A stretch of 64,000 bases of DNA from CAVTWH01 sp963794685 (GCA_963794685.1 CAWCFK010000010.1:1-64000); one strand, 5' to 3'; positions 8,622 through 17,612 are shown, counted from the stretch's first letter. Notes: generated by a model not told the origin, from the sequence alone. Numbers and translations are program-made.

Positions 8622-9390
8622 ATGAGCGGGGGGCCTGTGGGGATCGATTACAGCTATGACGTGTACCTGCACCCGCGCGATGCCGGTCGCTTGCTTACAG
8701 CGGTTGCGACGCTGTGTGGAAGCGACCACGGTGCCACGACTGTGCTGCTGCCCGATGCGACATCGGTGACGTTGCCGGGCAGGTACGGCTTCGAACCGGG
8801 TCGAACAGTGCGCTTGGCCGAAGTGATCGCAGGGCGGGAACCGGGGAAGAGTTTCGACCTCGCGCCGAGGTTCGTGGCGGACGCCACGCTGCGCCGGTAC
8901 GCAGATGGGTCAGACGGTGACGTGTCGGTCGGGGCGGATGGCATCGCCAGGGTCAAGGTCGCCTACACCTACCTCTCCGTCCGCAAAGCGTCGGAACTGC
9001 TGCCGGAGCACTGGCTGTTCTCGTTTACGCCCGCCACCAGCGCGCAGAGCAGGCTATTCCTGTCATCGCCTTCGATCAGGCAGACGTTCGCGACGCTCGC
9101 GTCGGTCGTCACGGCGCCGCTGTGCCTGCTCGACGTCGAGGAGCGGTACAGGATCGTCGTTGCACATCAGGGTCGACCCGTGTCCACGCAGGTCCCGGGC
9201 CCGTGCGTGCTCTGGGACAGCCGTGCCCCGAGGAGCGAGGCGTACCGCGAACTGTCGGCGCGGCTCGCCGGACGCCCGCCGACCACAGAGCCGCACTGGA
9301 TCATCGATCAGGCGCATCCGCACTACGACGCGTTCGCCGAGTGCCTCGCACCAACTCGGGAATCGCCGGCGTCGTGCGCTGAAAGGCGGC
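8622..9390 (+). CDS. Hypothetical protein, C-terminus uncertain
   Basis: The ORF begins MSGGPVGIDYSYDVYLHPRD and is well structured to about DQAHPHYDAFAECLA (9350). Beyond that the frame becomes arginine- and proline-rich and runs to 9746 as an artefact. Frames with stops at 9382 and 9393 suggest an indel near 9350 and a true end there. A repeated pattern of short beta strands (TTVLLPDATSVTLPGRYGFE) is visible, without a recognisable domain. No SD precedes ATG 8622; TAATCT 16 bp upstream may be the -10 of a short-leader transcript. Confidence 0.55.
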
Positions 9391-9611
9391 TGACGTGGTC
9401 GCGTACGCCCGACCCGCCTACGCTGTTCGGCGGAGGTGTGGAAGAACAGTTGGTGGGCGGTGTCGATCGTTTCGCCGTGGCCGATGATGAGGATCCGCAC
9501 CCGGCACCAGCGCCTCCAACGACCAGAACCTCTCACCATCAGCGTCGTCCAACGCGGCATCGCCGACGTCGCGCCCTACCGCAATATGGCCGACTACGTC
9601 TATCGCTACTG

Positions 9612-10712
9612 CTAGTCACTGACCGCGATGATCCACAGCTGGTCAGTTGTCGTGGTCAGGGGCGCAAGGACGGTCTCTGGCGTGGTCGTGATGACTTTGG
9701 CGACCGGCAGCTGTGTGATGCCGTCGGCGTCATTGGCGAGGAATAGTTCCCCGATGTCGGGCTGGGTGTGTCCGGCGGCCGCGACGATGCCTAGTTTCTC
9801 CTCCACCGTGCCCAAGATGGCGGACGTGGTGTGTGGGCTGGTCACTCGTAACTGCAGGTTGGCGTCGGTGAGCAGTGCCGCTGTGATCGAGTTGCCGTCG
9901 GTGGCGGTGACGACACCGACGACGCCGGCTCGGGCTGTGACCAGTGAGCCAAGCCTGGCTCCGCTCGTGGTTGCGGTGAGAGTCGTGCCCTTCGTTGCCA
10001 TGTCGGACAGTGGCACAGCGTGTCGGGTGCCGATGGCATCGTCGTCGGCCGGTGTTGTGTAGGTGTCGTTGTCGCTCGCGACGGTGATTTCGGTCGTGAA
10101 CGCGGTGGCTGCCCAGGGCAGCGTTGCGTAAGCGACTCGCCCTATGGCGGTGGTGGGCCGGGTTGGCGGAGTGACACTGCTCGTGATGATGGTCTTGGTG
10201 GTCCCTGGTCGGGCTACTGCGATCGCGAGTGTGTCGCCTCGTTGGTTCGGTAGGGACCCGGGGGTGTCGCCGAGTCGGTCGGTGACGATGCTGATTTGTT
10301 GTGGGTCGGTCGTGGGTAGGGGGCGGTCGGATCGAAGGACGAGCTGGGGGGAGGAGGAGTTGCGGGAGGCGGTGAGGAGGGCTAGTCGGTTGGCGCCGTG
10401 GGCGTCGGTGCCTTGCATTATCACGATCGGCCCGGTCGGGCTGTCCGTCTGGAGGAGGATTGGGTACACGGGTGAGTGGTGTCCGCGTGCGGTGTCCCAT
10501 GCTGTTTGCGCGCGGCTGGCCAGCTTGTGGTCGTGGGCTGCGTCGCCAGCGACCGGCCAGCCCAGAAAGGGCGGGCGGGGAGTTGCCCAGCTGACGTGGT
10601 GGTAGTAGATGATCGCCCCCAGGCTCAGGGCCAGTAGGGTGGTGACGACCGTCGCGACCTTGATCGAGGTCTTTAGTGGCGATCGTCGCTTGTCGGTGGA
10701 GTCAGTGGACAT
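9612..10712 (-). CDS. Membrane-anchored extracytoplasmic hypothetical protein (366 aa)
   Basis: The protein has a charged N-terminus (STDSTDKRRSPLKTS), one TM segment (VATVVTTLLALSLGAIIYYH) and a long threonine-rich outside domain, with no lipobox. Repeated beta-strand segments (GRVAYATLPWAATAFTTEIT, ARLGSLVTARAGVVGVVTA) suggest an extracellular beta-rich fold. I do not recognise the family. It overlaps the preceding ORF by 11 bp in the same direction, so the two are almost certainly cotranscribed and translationally coupled. Confidence 0.7.
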   Translation of the reverse strand: MSTDSTDKRRSPLKTSIKVATVVTTLLALSLGAIIYYHHVSWATPRPPFLGWPVAGDAAHDHKLASRAQTAWDTARGHHSPVYPILLQTDSPTGPIVIMQGTDAHGANRLALLTASRNSSSPQLVLRSDRPLPTTDPQQISIVTDRLGDTPGSLPNQRGDTLAIAVARPGTTKTIITSSVTPPTRPTTAIGRVAYATLPWAATAFTTEITVASDNDTYTTPADDDAIGTRHAVPLSDMATKGTTLTATTSGARLGSLVTARAGVVGVVTATDGNSITAALLTDANLQLRVTSPHTTSAILGTVEEKLGIVAAAGHTQPDIGELFLANDADGITQLPVAKVITTTPETVLAPLTTTTDQLWIIAVSD

Positions 10713-11226
10713 GCGGCGACCGTTCGCTGTCGGCTGGCCAGATTTGGATCAGATAGGTCTCGATGCCGGCGGTGCGGTCGAAGTCGCCGAGGTTGGGGGC
10801 GGACAGCGGCGCGGCGGCCTGTTCGGCGCGGATGGTTGCGATGGCGGCGGCAGCCTTGTCGCGGTCGCGGTAGACGATGTTGATCCGGTACTGGCCAGCG
10901 CCTGTCGGAACGGTGATGTTGCTGAGTGTCGGGTCGAGGTCGCAGGCACTGACGCGACCGCTCGCCAGGTAGAGGTGCAGGCTGGGTCCGCGTTCGAAGT
11001 CGGCGGAGGGCGCGGGCGGCTGGTCGGGCCAGAGCTGGATTCGCAGGCTGGGCCGGCTCTGCTGGTCGGCACATTGGATGATGATGGCGTCGGCTGAGGC
11101 GGCCGCCACGTGGCGCCGTGATTCCCGGATTGCGTAGGCGGGGTTGCCGGTTGGCGCGTCCGCTGCGTCGTGGACGATCAGGATGCCGTCCTCGGAGCTG
11201 ACGATCGCCGAGTACTCAGCCAGCAT
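10702..11226 (-). CDS. Hypothetical protein (174 aa) coupled to the membrane protein
   Basis: The intact ORF reads MLAEYSAIVSSEDGILIVHD, with later strands RPSLRIQLWPDQPPAP and TYLIQIWPADSERSPHVH. It has no signal peptide or TM segment, so it is probably cytosolic. The two similar strands (LRIQLWP and YLIQIWP) hint at an internal duplication. It is the first gene of a two-gene unit with the 366-residue membrane protein and lies 68 bp downstream of the NucA/NucB-type gene on the same strand. That position would suit an immunity protein, but this is inference. Confidence 0.65.
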   Translation of the reverse strand: MLAEYSAIVSSEDGILIVHDAADAPTGNPAYAIRESRRHVAAASADAIIIQCADQQSRPSLRIQLWPDQPPAPSADFERGPSLHLYLASGRVSACDLDPTLSNITVPTGAGQYRINIVYRDRDKAAAAIATIRAEQAAAPLSAPNLGDFDRTAGIETYLIQIWPADSERSPHVH

Positions 11227-11294
11227 TGGTCCACCTTACCGCTGGGTGTGTTGCCCGGCGGCACGATGCTCTGACCGTGCCGCCGGGCGCCCGG

Positions 11295-11822
11295 TCAGGG
11301 CAGGATGCTCTCTACGAAGAACGGATCGCTGTCGAGGATTCGGTTGACGGTGTAGAACCGGGTGTTGAGGTAGCGGCCGGCGGTTTGGTTGTCGTCACCG
11401 TTGATCAGGCGCGCTGATCCGTTCCATACCGCCAGGAGCGTGCCTGAACTGGTGCTGGTGTAGGCGCCTTCGTAGGTGCTGGCGAACGGGTATTCGTCGC
11501 AGTTGAGGTTGGGGCTGCGTCCGTCACTTCCCCAGACGTCATCGCAGATGCGGCCCGCGGCTGTTCGGTTGCTGTCGTTGGCGACGCTGTCGATCAGGCG
11601 ATGCAGCGGACGTTGGCTGGTGCCCAGGGCGGGCAGGTATTCGCCGGGGATTGTCTTGCCGATGAACGAGGGGAAGGTGCGTTCCGGGCGGTGGAGGGCG
11701 TCGTCGATGTGGCGGGCGGACTCGATCACCAACGGCAGGGTCGCGTCGACGGCTGCGATGACGACGAGATCAAAGGTGGGCGTGAACTCGGGAAAGACAG
11801 TCCCGACGTACTTGCCGGCCAC
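11295..11822 (-). CDS. NucA/NucB-type DNase domain protein
   Basis: The C-terminal half carries the signature NLNCDEYPFASTYEGAYT and a terminal segment (GDDNQTAGRYLNTRFYTVNR) of the deoxyribonuclease NucA/NucB domain, a secreted non-specific DNase fold also used as a toxin tip. The CDEYPFAST motif carries the likely catalytic acid residues. The start at 11822 (GTG) lacks a signal peptide, so the gene may be a 5'-truncated or frameshifted remnant of a larger secreted or polymorphic-toxin protein. Neighbouring small ORFs and the SUKH gene support a toxin-immunity context. Confidence 0.7.
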   Translation of the reverse strand: MAGKYVGTVFPEFTPTFDLVVIAAVDATLPLVIESARHIDDALHRPERTFPSFIGKTIPGEYLPALGTSQRPLHRLIDSVANDSNRTAAGRICDDVWGSDGRSPNLNCDEYPFASTYEGAYTSTSSGTLLAVWNGSARLINGDDNQTAGRYLNTRFYTVNRILDSDPFFVESILP

Positions 11823-11971
11823 GCCGCATCCTTGATGCCAAGCTGCTGTCCAGCGCCAACAGGTTCTGGCCGCCAGGTCTCCGTGGTACCACCGCGGCGA
11901 TCACACGCTCTGCTGCTCCGGGCAGCGTCATGGCTTCGTCCCCGATCGCTCGGCGGCGTCAAGGTCGAACT

Positions 11972-12169
11972 CTAAGTTTCCAACGACCGGCAACGCTGGA
12001 TGTTGTCTCCGGTCACCTGGTCCATCGTCGCGAGTGGCTCGCCGCGGTGCCACCGCAGGTTCGGGTCGTTGACGGCTTCCGTGGGTACCTCCGCCTGCTG
12101 CAGGGCTTCCAGCACAGCGGCAAGTCGCCGAAGGCTACTATTTGCCGCGCTGTCAATATCGGCACACAT
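11972..12169 (-). CDS. Short hypothetical protein, doubtful
   Basis: The frame MCADIDSAANSSLRRLAAVL, continuing EALQQAEVPTEAVNDPNLRW, has normal amino-acid composition and ends QRCRSLET. It is divergent from the SUKH gene, and its start lies 18 bp from that gene's ATG, so one of the two may lack a promoter. No motif is recognised. It may be a fragment of a larger decayed gene. Confidence 0.3.
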   Translation of the reverse strand: MCADIDSAANSSLRRLAAVLEALQQAEVPTEAVNDPNLRWHRGEPLATMDQVTGDNIQRCRSLET

Positions 12170-12187
12170 CCCTGGGAGACACCGAAC

Positions 12188-12856
12188 ATGCCGATCACCG
12201 TCAACCGAACACCCGGCGATCCCACTCAGCTCTGGCGAGAGTATGCCGCCTGGCTCGCGGAGCACCTACCGCACGGAGCCGCCCGGCTCAACCCGCCCGC
12301 CGACGAGGCGGCTATAGCCGACCTGGAGCGGTTGATCGGGCACGAATTGCCCGAGCCGGTCAAGGCGGGCTGGCGCCTGCACGATGGGCAGCGCTGCGAG
12401 GACGATTTCGGTGCGGCGCTGGGCTTCTGGTGGCAACCGGTGGCCGAGGTCGCGCGCGAGTGGAACAGCTGGCGGGAGATCCGCGAGGAGAACGACGAGG
12501 AGTTCTTCGAGAGTCTCGACGCCTCCCAGCAGTCGTACCCTCGACAGGCGATCAAGCGACAGTACAGCTCCCCCGGCTGGATCCCGCTGCTGCGCTGGCC
12601 GTTCGACGGCGACTACGTCGGACTGGACGTCGACCCGGGTCCGGAAGGTACCCCCGGCCAGGTCATAAACTTCGGCCGTGACCAGGAGAACAAGTTCGTC
12701 ATCGCGGACAACTTCGCGGTCCTGTTGGCCTGGATCGTGCAGGAGGCGAAGGCTGGCCGGGTGAAGTTCATCGACGGTGACGAGCCCGAACTCGAGCATG
12801 AGGACGGGATCCTGGTCAACGCTCTGGAGGAGGCGAGCGGCACGGAGTTCGACTGA
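12188..12856 (+). CDS. SMI1/KNR4 (SUKH) family protein
   Basis: The protein starts MPITVNRTPGDPTQLWREYA. It shows the SUKH pattern: NPPADEAAIADLERLIGHEL, then LPEPVKAGWRLHDGQ, a central GWIPLLRWPFDGDYVGLDVD (typical W-IP-L-x-x-D/G-x-D-x-x-x-L-D), and a terminal FADNFAVLLAWIV-like helix. SUKH proteins are best known as immunity proteins against nuclease or deaminase toxins in contact-dependent and polymorphic toxin systems. Here it lies on the opposite strand, about 370 bp from the NucA/NucB-type gene, which makes a protective role plausible but unproven. Confidence 0.8.
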   Translation: MPITVNRTPGDPTQLWREYAAWLAEHLPHGAARLNPPADEAAIADLERLIGHELPEPVKAGWRLHDGQRCEDDFGAALGFWWQPVAEVAREWNSWREIREENDEEFFESLDASQQSYPRQAIKRQYSSPGWIPLLRWPFDGDYVGLDVDPGPEGTPGQVINFGRDQENKFVIADNFAVLLAWIVQEAKAGRVKFIDGDEPELEHEDGILVNALEEASGTEFD

Positions 12857-12979
12857 GGGTCACGTCCCACCTGAGGGTGTCCTTGCCGAGAATCTCATCC
12901 GCCCTGGTGGCGTCGGTGCGTCGGTCGGTAGAGCCTGGTTCGGCTCGCCTTCCGTTTGCTGGCATACAGCTACCCGAAA

Positions 12980-13610
12980 ATGGTCGGCGTGCTGCTACAA
13001 CTGGCCTATCTCGGTGTCACGAACGCGTTCGCGATGCTGCGGCTGCTGCCGATGTGTAACCGGGACAAGGACGTCGAGATCCTGACCCTGCGCCACCAGA
13101 TCGCGGTACTGCAACGCCAACTGGGCGGGCGGAAGCTCGCGTTCGAGATCGCCGACCGGGCGTTGCTGGCCGCCCTGTTGCACCGGCTACCCACAGACGT
13201 GCTGCGTCGGATGCGGCTACTGGTGCGTCCTGACACCGTCTTGCGCTGGCACCGCGACCTGATCGCCAGACGGCACGCGGCCAGATCGTGTCCGAAGCAC
13301 GCCGGTCGGCCCCGCACGCTGTACTCGATTCGCTTGCTGGTTCTGCGTCTGGCACGCGAGAACCGCGGCTGGGGCTACCGCCGGCTGCACGGCGACTCCT
13401 CGTGCTCGGCGTCCGGGTGGCCGCCTCAACGGTCTGGCAGATCCTTCACGGTGCCGGCGTTGAACCCGCACCCGACCGCGCGTCCACCACCGGGGCTACT
13501 TTCCTGCCCTCCCAGGCCGACGCGCTGCTCGCCTGCGACTTCTTCGAGACCGTCACGCTCAACGGCGCCCGGATGTACGTGCTGGCCGTGATCGAACACG
13601 CCAGCCGAGT
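12980..13610 (+). pseudogene. Truncated integrase-core transposase
   Basis: The ORF MVGVLLQLAYLGVTNAFAML, then DVEILTLRHQIAVLQRQLGG, with WRHDLIARRHA-type spacing, matches the N-terminus of actinobacterial integrase-core transposases. A base is missing near 13393, after which the frame continues VLGVRVAASTVWQILHGAGV and LACDFFETVTLNGARMYVLA. The sequence is cut off after VIEHASR (about 13610), just past the first catalytic aspartate, and abuts another transposase running the other way. The remaining integrase core is absent. Confidence 0.8.
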
Positions 13611-13935
13611 GGGGAACCTCCAACTCGACCGGACCGACCTCCGTGAGCACGGTCTTGGTCCGCACGCCGTTGCGGGAGTTGCCGCCGTTGTTGCCGGCCG
13701 GGTCACCCTTGTCATAGCCGAGATGGTCGGTGATCTCACCTTCCAGAGCGGCTTCCAGGACCCGCTTGGTCAACTGCTGCAGCAGCCCACCGTCCCCGGT
13801 CCACTGCAGACCACTGGCCCGGGCCTGCTCCACCAGCTCGGCGACCAGGTCGCCGTCCACACCACCGGCCGACGGCCGGACAGGTTCACGTCTTGGCACC
13901 GCGTCAGTATCAACCGCGGCAATCACATCGGTCAT
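13611..13935 (-). pseudogene. N-terminal fragment of an IS256-family (mutator) transposase
   Basis: Starting MTDVIAAVDTDAVPRREPVR, the fragment contains GGLLQQLTKRVLEAALEGEI, then TDHLGYDKGDPAGNNGGNSR and NGVRTKTVLTEVGPVELEVP. This is the unmistakable N-terminal third of an IS256-type transposase. It breaks off exactly at the VELEVP position, where the DDE domain should follow, and is fused to the opposite-strand integrase-core fragment. Non-functional. Confidence 0.9.
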
Positions 13936-13987
13936 CAGGCGCACTCCCTTGATCAGGGGTTACACCGTTCGTTCGTTTTACAGTCCC
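13611..13987 (-). mobile_element. IS256-family element remnant, one end preserved
   Basis: The preserved end reads inward from 13987 as GGGACTGTAAAACGAACGAA, continuing to CGGTGTAACCCC, a typical IS256-family terminus 50 bp upstream of the transposase start. The other end and two-thirds of the transposase are missing at about 13611. Confidence 0.75.
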
Positions 13988-14070
13988 TGCACGCCGGGGG
14001 CGCAGCTTCTTGCGAGTGATCTCGGCGTGGATCGTGAGGTTGGCACCGGCCCAGTCTGGTCAACGGGAAC

Positions 14071-14889
14071 TCAAGTAGCGGTAGCCTGCGCGAGTGCTTC
14101 CTTGACGAGTTCGGCGATGCGAGCCGGGGTCTCGACCAGTGTGAGGTGTCCGGCGCTGGGAATCGTGATCAGGTGCGTACGGGGGCAGTCGTCCAGCAGG
14201 CGCCGTTCCTCGTCGGTGATCCCGATGTCGTCGCGGTCGCCGAAGACGACCCAGGCCGTGGCGCCGGATTCGCACAGCCGGGGCGCGAGCGAGCCGTGCC
14301 GGTCGAGGTAGGGGAAGTAACCGCGCAGGCTGTCCCGGATCGGCCGGGGCTCGTTCTTGGCGAACTCGGCGACCAGCGCGTCCCGGCGATGGGCGGGGAT
14401 GCTGTTCTTCATGGCCGGGCCGATGATCTTTAGGACGAGCCGGTAGGGCAGCAGGCCCAGAACCCGGCCGAGTTGGAAGAGGACGCGCGGGACGATCGAT
14501 TCGTCCTTGCGGCTGAGTGACGGCGCCAGCAGCACCAGCGGCCCACCGAATTCGCCGGAGCCGGCCATTTCGAGTGCGACGTTCGCCCCCATGCTGTGCC
14601 CGACCACGACGTGGCAGCCGAAGTCCGTCGCGAGCTTGGACGCCATCGCGGCATAGTTCTCCATGCTGAGGTCCGCGGGATAGGCCGTGCCACCCTGCCC
14701 GGGCAGGGTCGCAGCAATCATCCGTACACCGGCCAGCGCGCCCTCCGCCATCAGATCCTGATAGAAAACGTGCGTGCACAGGCCCCCCGGAAGCAGGAGT
14801 ACCGACTGCTCGGCGTTCGCCGGTCCGCTGACCCGGAAGTCCCAGCCATCGTGTTCGAGGAGTGGCGCGTGCGGTTCGATGGTTGCCAT
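14071..14889 (-). CDS. Alpha/beta-fold hydrolase
   Basis: The 272-residue protein has the alpha/beta hydrolase order: oxyanion-hole loop LLLPGGLCTHVFYQD, nucleophile elbow VVVGHSMGANVAL (Ser in GHSMG, near residue 98), acid residue in WVVFGDRDDIGIT, and catalytic His in PSAGHLTLVE. There is no signal peptide, so it is cytosolic. The substrate is unknown. It lies 48 bp downstream of the HD-GYP/LuxR gene on the same strand, with no terminator between, so the pair is probably one operon. Confidence 0.88.
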   Translation of the reverse strand: MATIEPHAPLLEHDGWDFRVSGPANAEQSVLLLPGGLCTHVFYQDLMAEGALAGVRMIAATLPGQGGTAYPADLSMENYAAMASKLATDFGCHVVVGHSMGANVALEMAGSGEFGGPLVLLAPSLSRKDESIVPRVLFQLGRVLGLLPYRLVLKIIGPAMKNSIPAHRRDALVAEFAKNEPRPIRDSLRGYFPYLDRHGSLAPRLCESGATAWVVFGDRDDIGITDEERRLLDDCPRTHLITIPSAGHLTLVETPARIAELVKEALAQATAT

Positions 14890-14937
14890 GACAACGACGC
14901 TAGGCGCTTGTCTGCCTGGGCGAATGAGGCGTTTACC

Positions 14938-16512
14938 TCATTGTTCGGTCTCGTAACCGCCCACGAGGCCGTGCCGCGTCGCGAACAGCGTCGCCGACGC
15001 CCGGCTGGAGACGCCGAGCTTCGTGTAGATGTGCTCGATGTGATTGGCGACCGTCTTCGGCGTCACCGACAGCCGCTGCCCGATCTGCTTCGCGGACTGC
15101 CCACGGGTCAGCAACCCGAGGACCTCGACCTCCCGTGAAGTGAGCCCGGCCGGCCACACCCGTCCCGCCGGTGCTCGCTGCCCGGCCGCGCGCAGCACGG
15201 CGTTGACCGCGTCGCCGTCCAGCCGCCCCGCCTTCGCCTCGGCCAGCAGGGCGCGGGTCGCCTGATCGGTGGCGAGCGGGGGGCGGTGCGGACGCGGCTC
15301 GGTCATCGCGTGATACACGTCCGCGGCCGCCAGCAGGCGATCCGACGGCGTCAGCGATACCGCGGTCAGCCCGCGTGGGTACCCCGAACCGTCGAGGCGC
15401 TCATGGTGACGGGCCGCGATCTCCCGGCTCGGGCCGAGCGCGTCCACCCGGGCCAGCATCCGGTCGGTCAGGTAGGGGTGTAGGCGCACCCGCTCGAACT
15501 CGGCCTCCCGCAACGGACCCGGCTTGTCCCAGATCGCATTGGAGATGCCTAGGCGGCCCAGGTCGTGGACGAGTCCGGCCCGGCGCAGCGTGGACACTTC
15601 GTCCGCGGGCAGCCCCGCAAGGCGGGCCGCGGCGGCCACCAGGTTCGCCACGCCCCGCGAATGCCCCGCCAGGAACGGTGACTTTAGATCGACGAGGTCG
15701 GCCATGCCTTCCAGCACCGCGTCGAGATCCGCGCCGCCGACCCGCCGGGACAGGCCCGGCTCGGCGTCCAGGATCGCGTCCCAGGCTGAGGCCTCGTCGA
15801 GCCCGTCGAGGACCTGGTCCGAATGCGAGCTGAACAAGTCCACGATGGACGGATCAAACTCCGTACCCCGATGCCTACCCGCGATCTCCTGCGCCGCGTC
15901 GGCCCCGTGGCGGCGGGCGAAGACCTCGATCGGGGCGGCCAGCTGCACCAATCGGGCCGGCAGGCCGATCTGCTCGCCGGCGAGGTGCCGCGGCTGCCCC
16001 TTGCCGTCCCACTGCTCGTACGCCTGCCGGATCGCAGATGAGACCGCCCCGTCGAGGCCGATCTGCTCGGCGAACTGCGCACCGAGAGTGGCGTGCGTGG
16101 TGAGGAACGAAACCACCTGCTTCTGCCCGGTTGTCGGCAGAGTAGCCAGGCGCCGTACCCGCTGCAGCCCCGTGCCGTGACCGCTGACTCGCCGAGCCAG
16201 GAACGACGCGATCTGCGCCGTGTTCATGGCGAGCATCTCGAACGCGTCACCCTTGAAGGTGATGTCGTCGCCGAACCAGGCCGTCTGCTCGGCCGCGTCC
16301 GCGTGGCAATAGACGTTCATCATCAGACCGACGTAGAAGGTCGCCTCCCGGTCCCGCTCGCCAGCGCCCGCCAGATCGGCCAGGCGCAACGCCACGACCG
16401 TCTGACGCATACAGTGCGCCAGCGGCTGACCGAGCCCGAGGTCGGCAGCGTACGACAGAGTCGCCACCAGCTCCGCGACCCGCACCGTGCCCGGCTCGAC
16501 CCGTTCGGTCAC
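14938..16512 (-). CDS. HD-GYP phosphohydrolase with C-terminal LuxR DNA-binding domain
   Basis: The 524-residue protein starts MTERVEPGTVRVAELVATLS. An N-terminal HD-like half precedes a canonical HD-GYP domain at about residues 285-430: VHDLGRLG, HPYLTDRML, HHERLDGSGYPRGL and ADVYHAMTEPRPHRPP. The C-terminus (residues 455-520) is a LuxR helix-turn-helix (LTSREVEVLGLLTRGQSAKQ, then SVTPKTVANHIEHIYTKLGV). HD-GYP domains hydrolyse cyclic dinucleotides or related phosphoesters. Fusion to a LuxR domain suggests a regulator whose DNA binding is coupled to ligand turnover. The alpha/beta hydrolase downstream is probably in the same operon. Confidence 0.9.
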   Translation of the reverse strand: MTERVEPGTVRVAELVATLSYAADLGLGQPLAHCMRQTVVALRLADLAGAGERDREATFYVGLMMNVYCHADAAEQTAWFGDDITFKGDAFEMLAMNTAQIASFLARRVSGHGTGLQRVRRLATLPTTGQKQVVSFLTTHATLGAQFAEQIGLDGAVSSAIRQAYEQWDGKGQPRHLAGEQIGLPARLVQLAAPIEVFARRHGADAAQEIAGRHRGTEFDPSIVDLFSSHSDQVLDGLDEASAWDAILDAEPGLSRRVGGADLDAVLEGMADLVDLKSPFLAGHSRGVANLVAAAARLAGLPADEVSTLRRAGLVHDLGRLGISNAIWDKPGPLREAEFERVRLHPYLTDRMLARVDALGPSREIAARHHERLDGSGYPRGLTAVSLTPSDRLLAAADVYHAMTEPRPHRPPLATDQATRALLAEAKAGRLDGDAVNAVLRAAGQRAPAGRVWPAGLTSREVEVLGLLTRGQSAKQIGQRLSVTPKTVANHIEHIYTKLGVSSRASATLFATRHGLVGGYETEQ

Positions 16513-17039
16513 CTTCGGAGTTTAGGCCCCAAGTAAACGAGGTTGGGGTCCTGACTTCTAATTCGCCGCGCCGACGACGTCACCCGCCGGGCTGCCGGCT
16601 GCCTCTGCATCGTCTGAGCCGTGGTAGGTCCCGGTCACGGTTACCCACTGGTCGCCGTGCGGCGAGTAGGAATGCCCGCGCCGCACGGCCGGGGTCACCC
16701 CGGCGGTCACCAGACGCACTGCGATGGGTACCGACGCGCAGCCGGGCAGGGCCGCGCCCGCGGTCGCCGCGACGGGCAGGGCGAACACCGCGACGCCGGG
16801 GCAACCAGCGCGCGATCGCGCCAGGCGGAACGAACGTGGCGGTGGCGTACCCGGACTCCGATCACCATGCCACGGCCGGTGGTGGGAACCGCAGCCAGTC
16901 GCCGCAGGTGGTGGGTATGGCCCCGCTTTGTCAAACAATCGCAATTGGGGCAGGGGGCCGCTGTCGGACGCATCCGGTCCGCCCGCCGTTTGTCGATTCG
17001 GTTGGCGCCAACAGATGTGGCGGCTGGTACAGAGCGGGT
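16513..17039. other. Intergenic with a hairpin; no confident gene
   Basis: GGCCCCAA at 16525 and TTGGGGTCC near 16544 form a hairpin just upstream of the HD-GYP gene. A leftward frame ending at 16558 (GVAVFALPVAATAGAALPGC, then VTVTGTYHGSDDAEAAGSPA) has one hydrophobic stretch and may be the tail of a decayed membrane protein, but no start or family can be assigned. Other frames are arginine-rich artefacts. Confidence 0.4.
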
Positions 17040-17546
17040 CTACGACGTCGTTGGTTCCGGTGTTGTCCAGCCTGTCGACCATTCTCGTTCGGGTACCTCG
17101 CCGGCGGCTCTGGCGAATGCTTGTAGGGCGGCGACCGTTGCGGCGTAGTCGGTTGGCGGGATGCTGGCGACGGTAGCGGTGAGTTGCTCGCGTCTGCGTT
17201 GGGTGACCTGTTCGACGAGTGCACGCCCGGCGGGGGTGAGGGTGAGGCGGACGACGCGCCGGTCGGTCGTGCTGCGGGAACGACGGGCGAGGTTCTTGCG
17301 GGCCAGTCGGTCGCACATGCGGGTGCCGGTGGACGGGTTGACACCGAGTTCGGCGGCAATGTCGGCGATGCGTTGCGGGCCGCGGGTGGCGAGGATGACC
17401 AGGGTCCGGTATTGGGGCAGGGTGACGTCGGCGTCGTGGTCGGCCAGGGACCGGGCGGCCATCGCGACGAGGGCGCGGCTGGCGGACAGTAGTGCGTCCA
17501 AGACGTCGTCGCGGGTGGTCACCGTAGCTGGGGGAGGTTGGTGCAT
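17040..17546 (-). CDS. MarR-family transcriptional regulator
   Basis: Start ATG 17546 gives MHQPPPATVTTRDDVLDALL. The winged helix is clear: VTLPQYRTLVILATRGPQRI, then ADIAAELGVNPSTGTRMCDR (recognition helix) and RSTTDRRVVRLTLTPAGRAL (wing, with the conserved D-x-R). MarR proteins repress efflux or stress genes and release DNA on ligand binding. A perfect inverted repeat lies just upstream of its ATG, and a related repeat lies in the promoter of the ABC exporter upstream, so it probably controls itself and the exporter. The C-terminal tail is short and polar. Confidence 0.88.
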   Translation of the reverse strand: MHQPPPATVTTRDDVLDALLSASRALVAMAARSLADHDADVTLPQYRTLVILATRGPQRIADIAAELGVNPSTGTRMCDRLARKNLARRSRSTTDRRVVRLTLTPAGRALVEQVTQRRREQLTATVASIPPTDYAATVAALQAFARAAGEVPEREWSTGWTTPEPTTS

Positions 17547-17548
17547 CT

Positions 17549-17561
17549 TGCAATTGTTGCA
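17549..17561. promoter_or_regulatory. Putative MarR operator (autoregulatory)
   Basis: TGCAATTGTTGCA is a perfect inverted repeat (TGCAA, 3-bp spacer, TTGCA) positioned 2 bp upstream of the marR ATG. Binding there would block transcription initiation or start-codon access. A related repeat, TTGCAGTATGCAA, lies at the exporter promoter (19378-19390). Confidence 0.55.
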
Positions 17562-17612
17562 GGGTGCACGGCAGTCGGAAGGCATCGCGAGGGTCACCCG
17601 GGACGGCCGAGC

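Noticed and set aside
9391..9611. Rightward frame ending VQRGIADVAPYRNMADYVYR
   Set aside because: Natural-looking short tail, but no start, no RBS and no recognised family, so it is not called as a gene.
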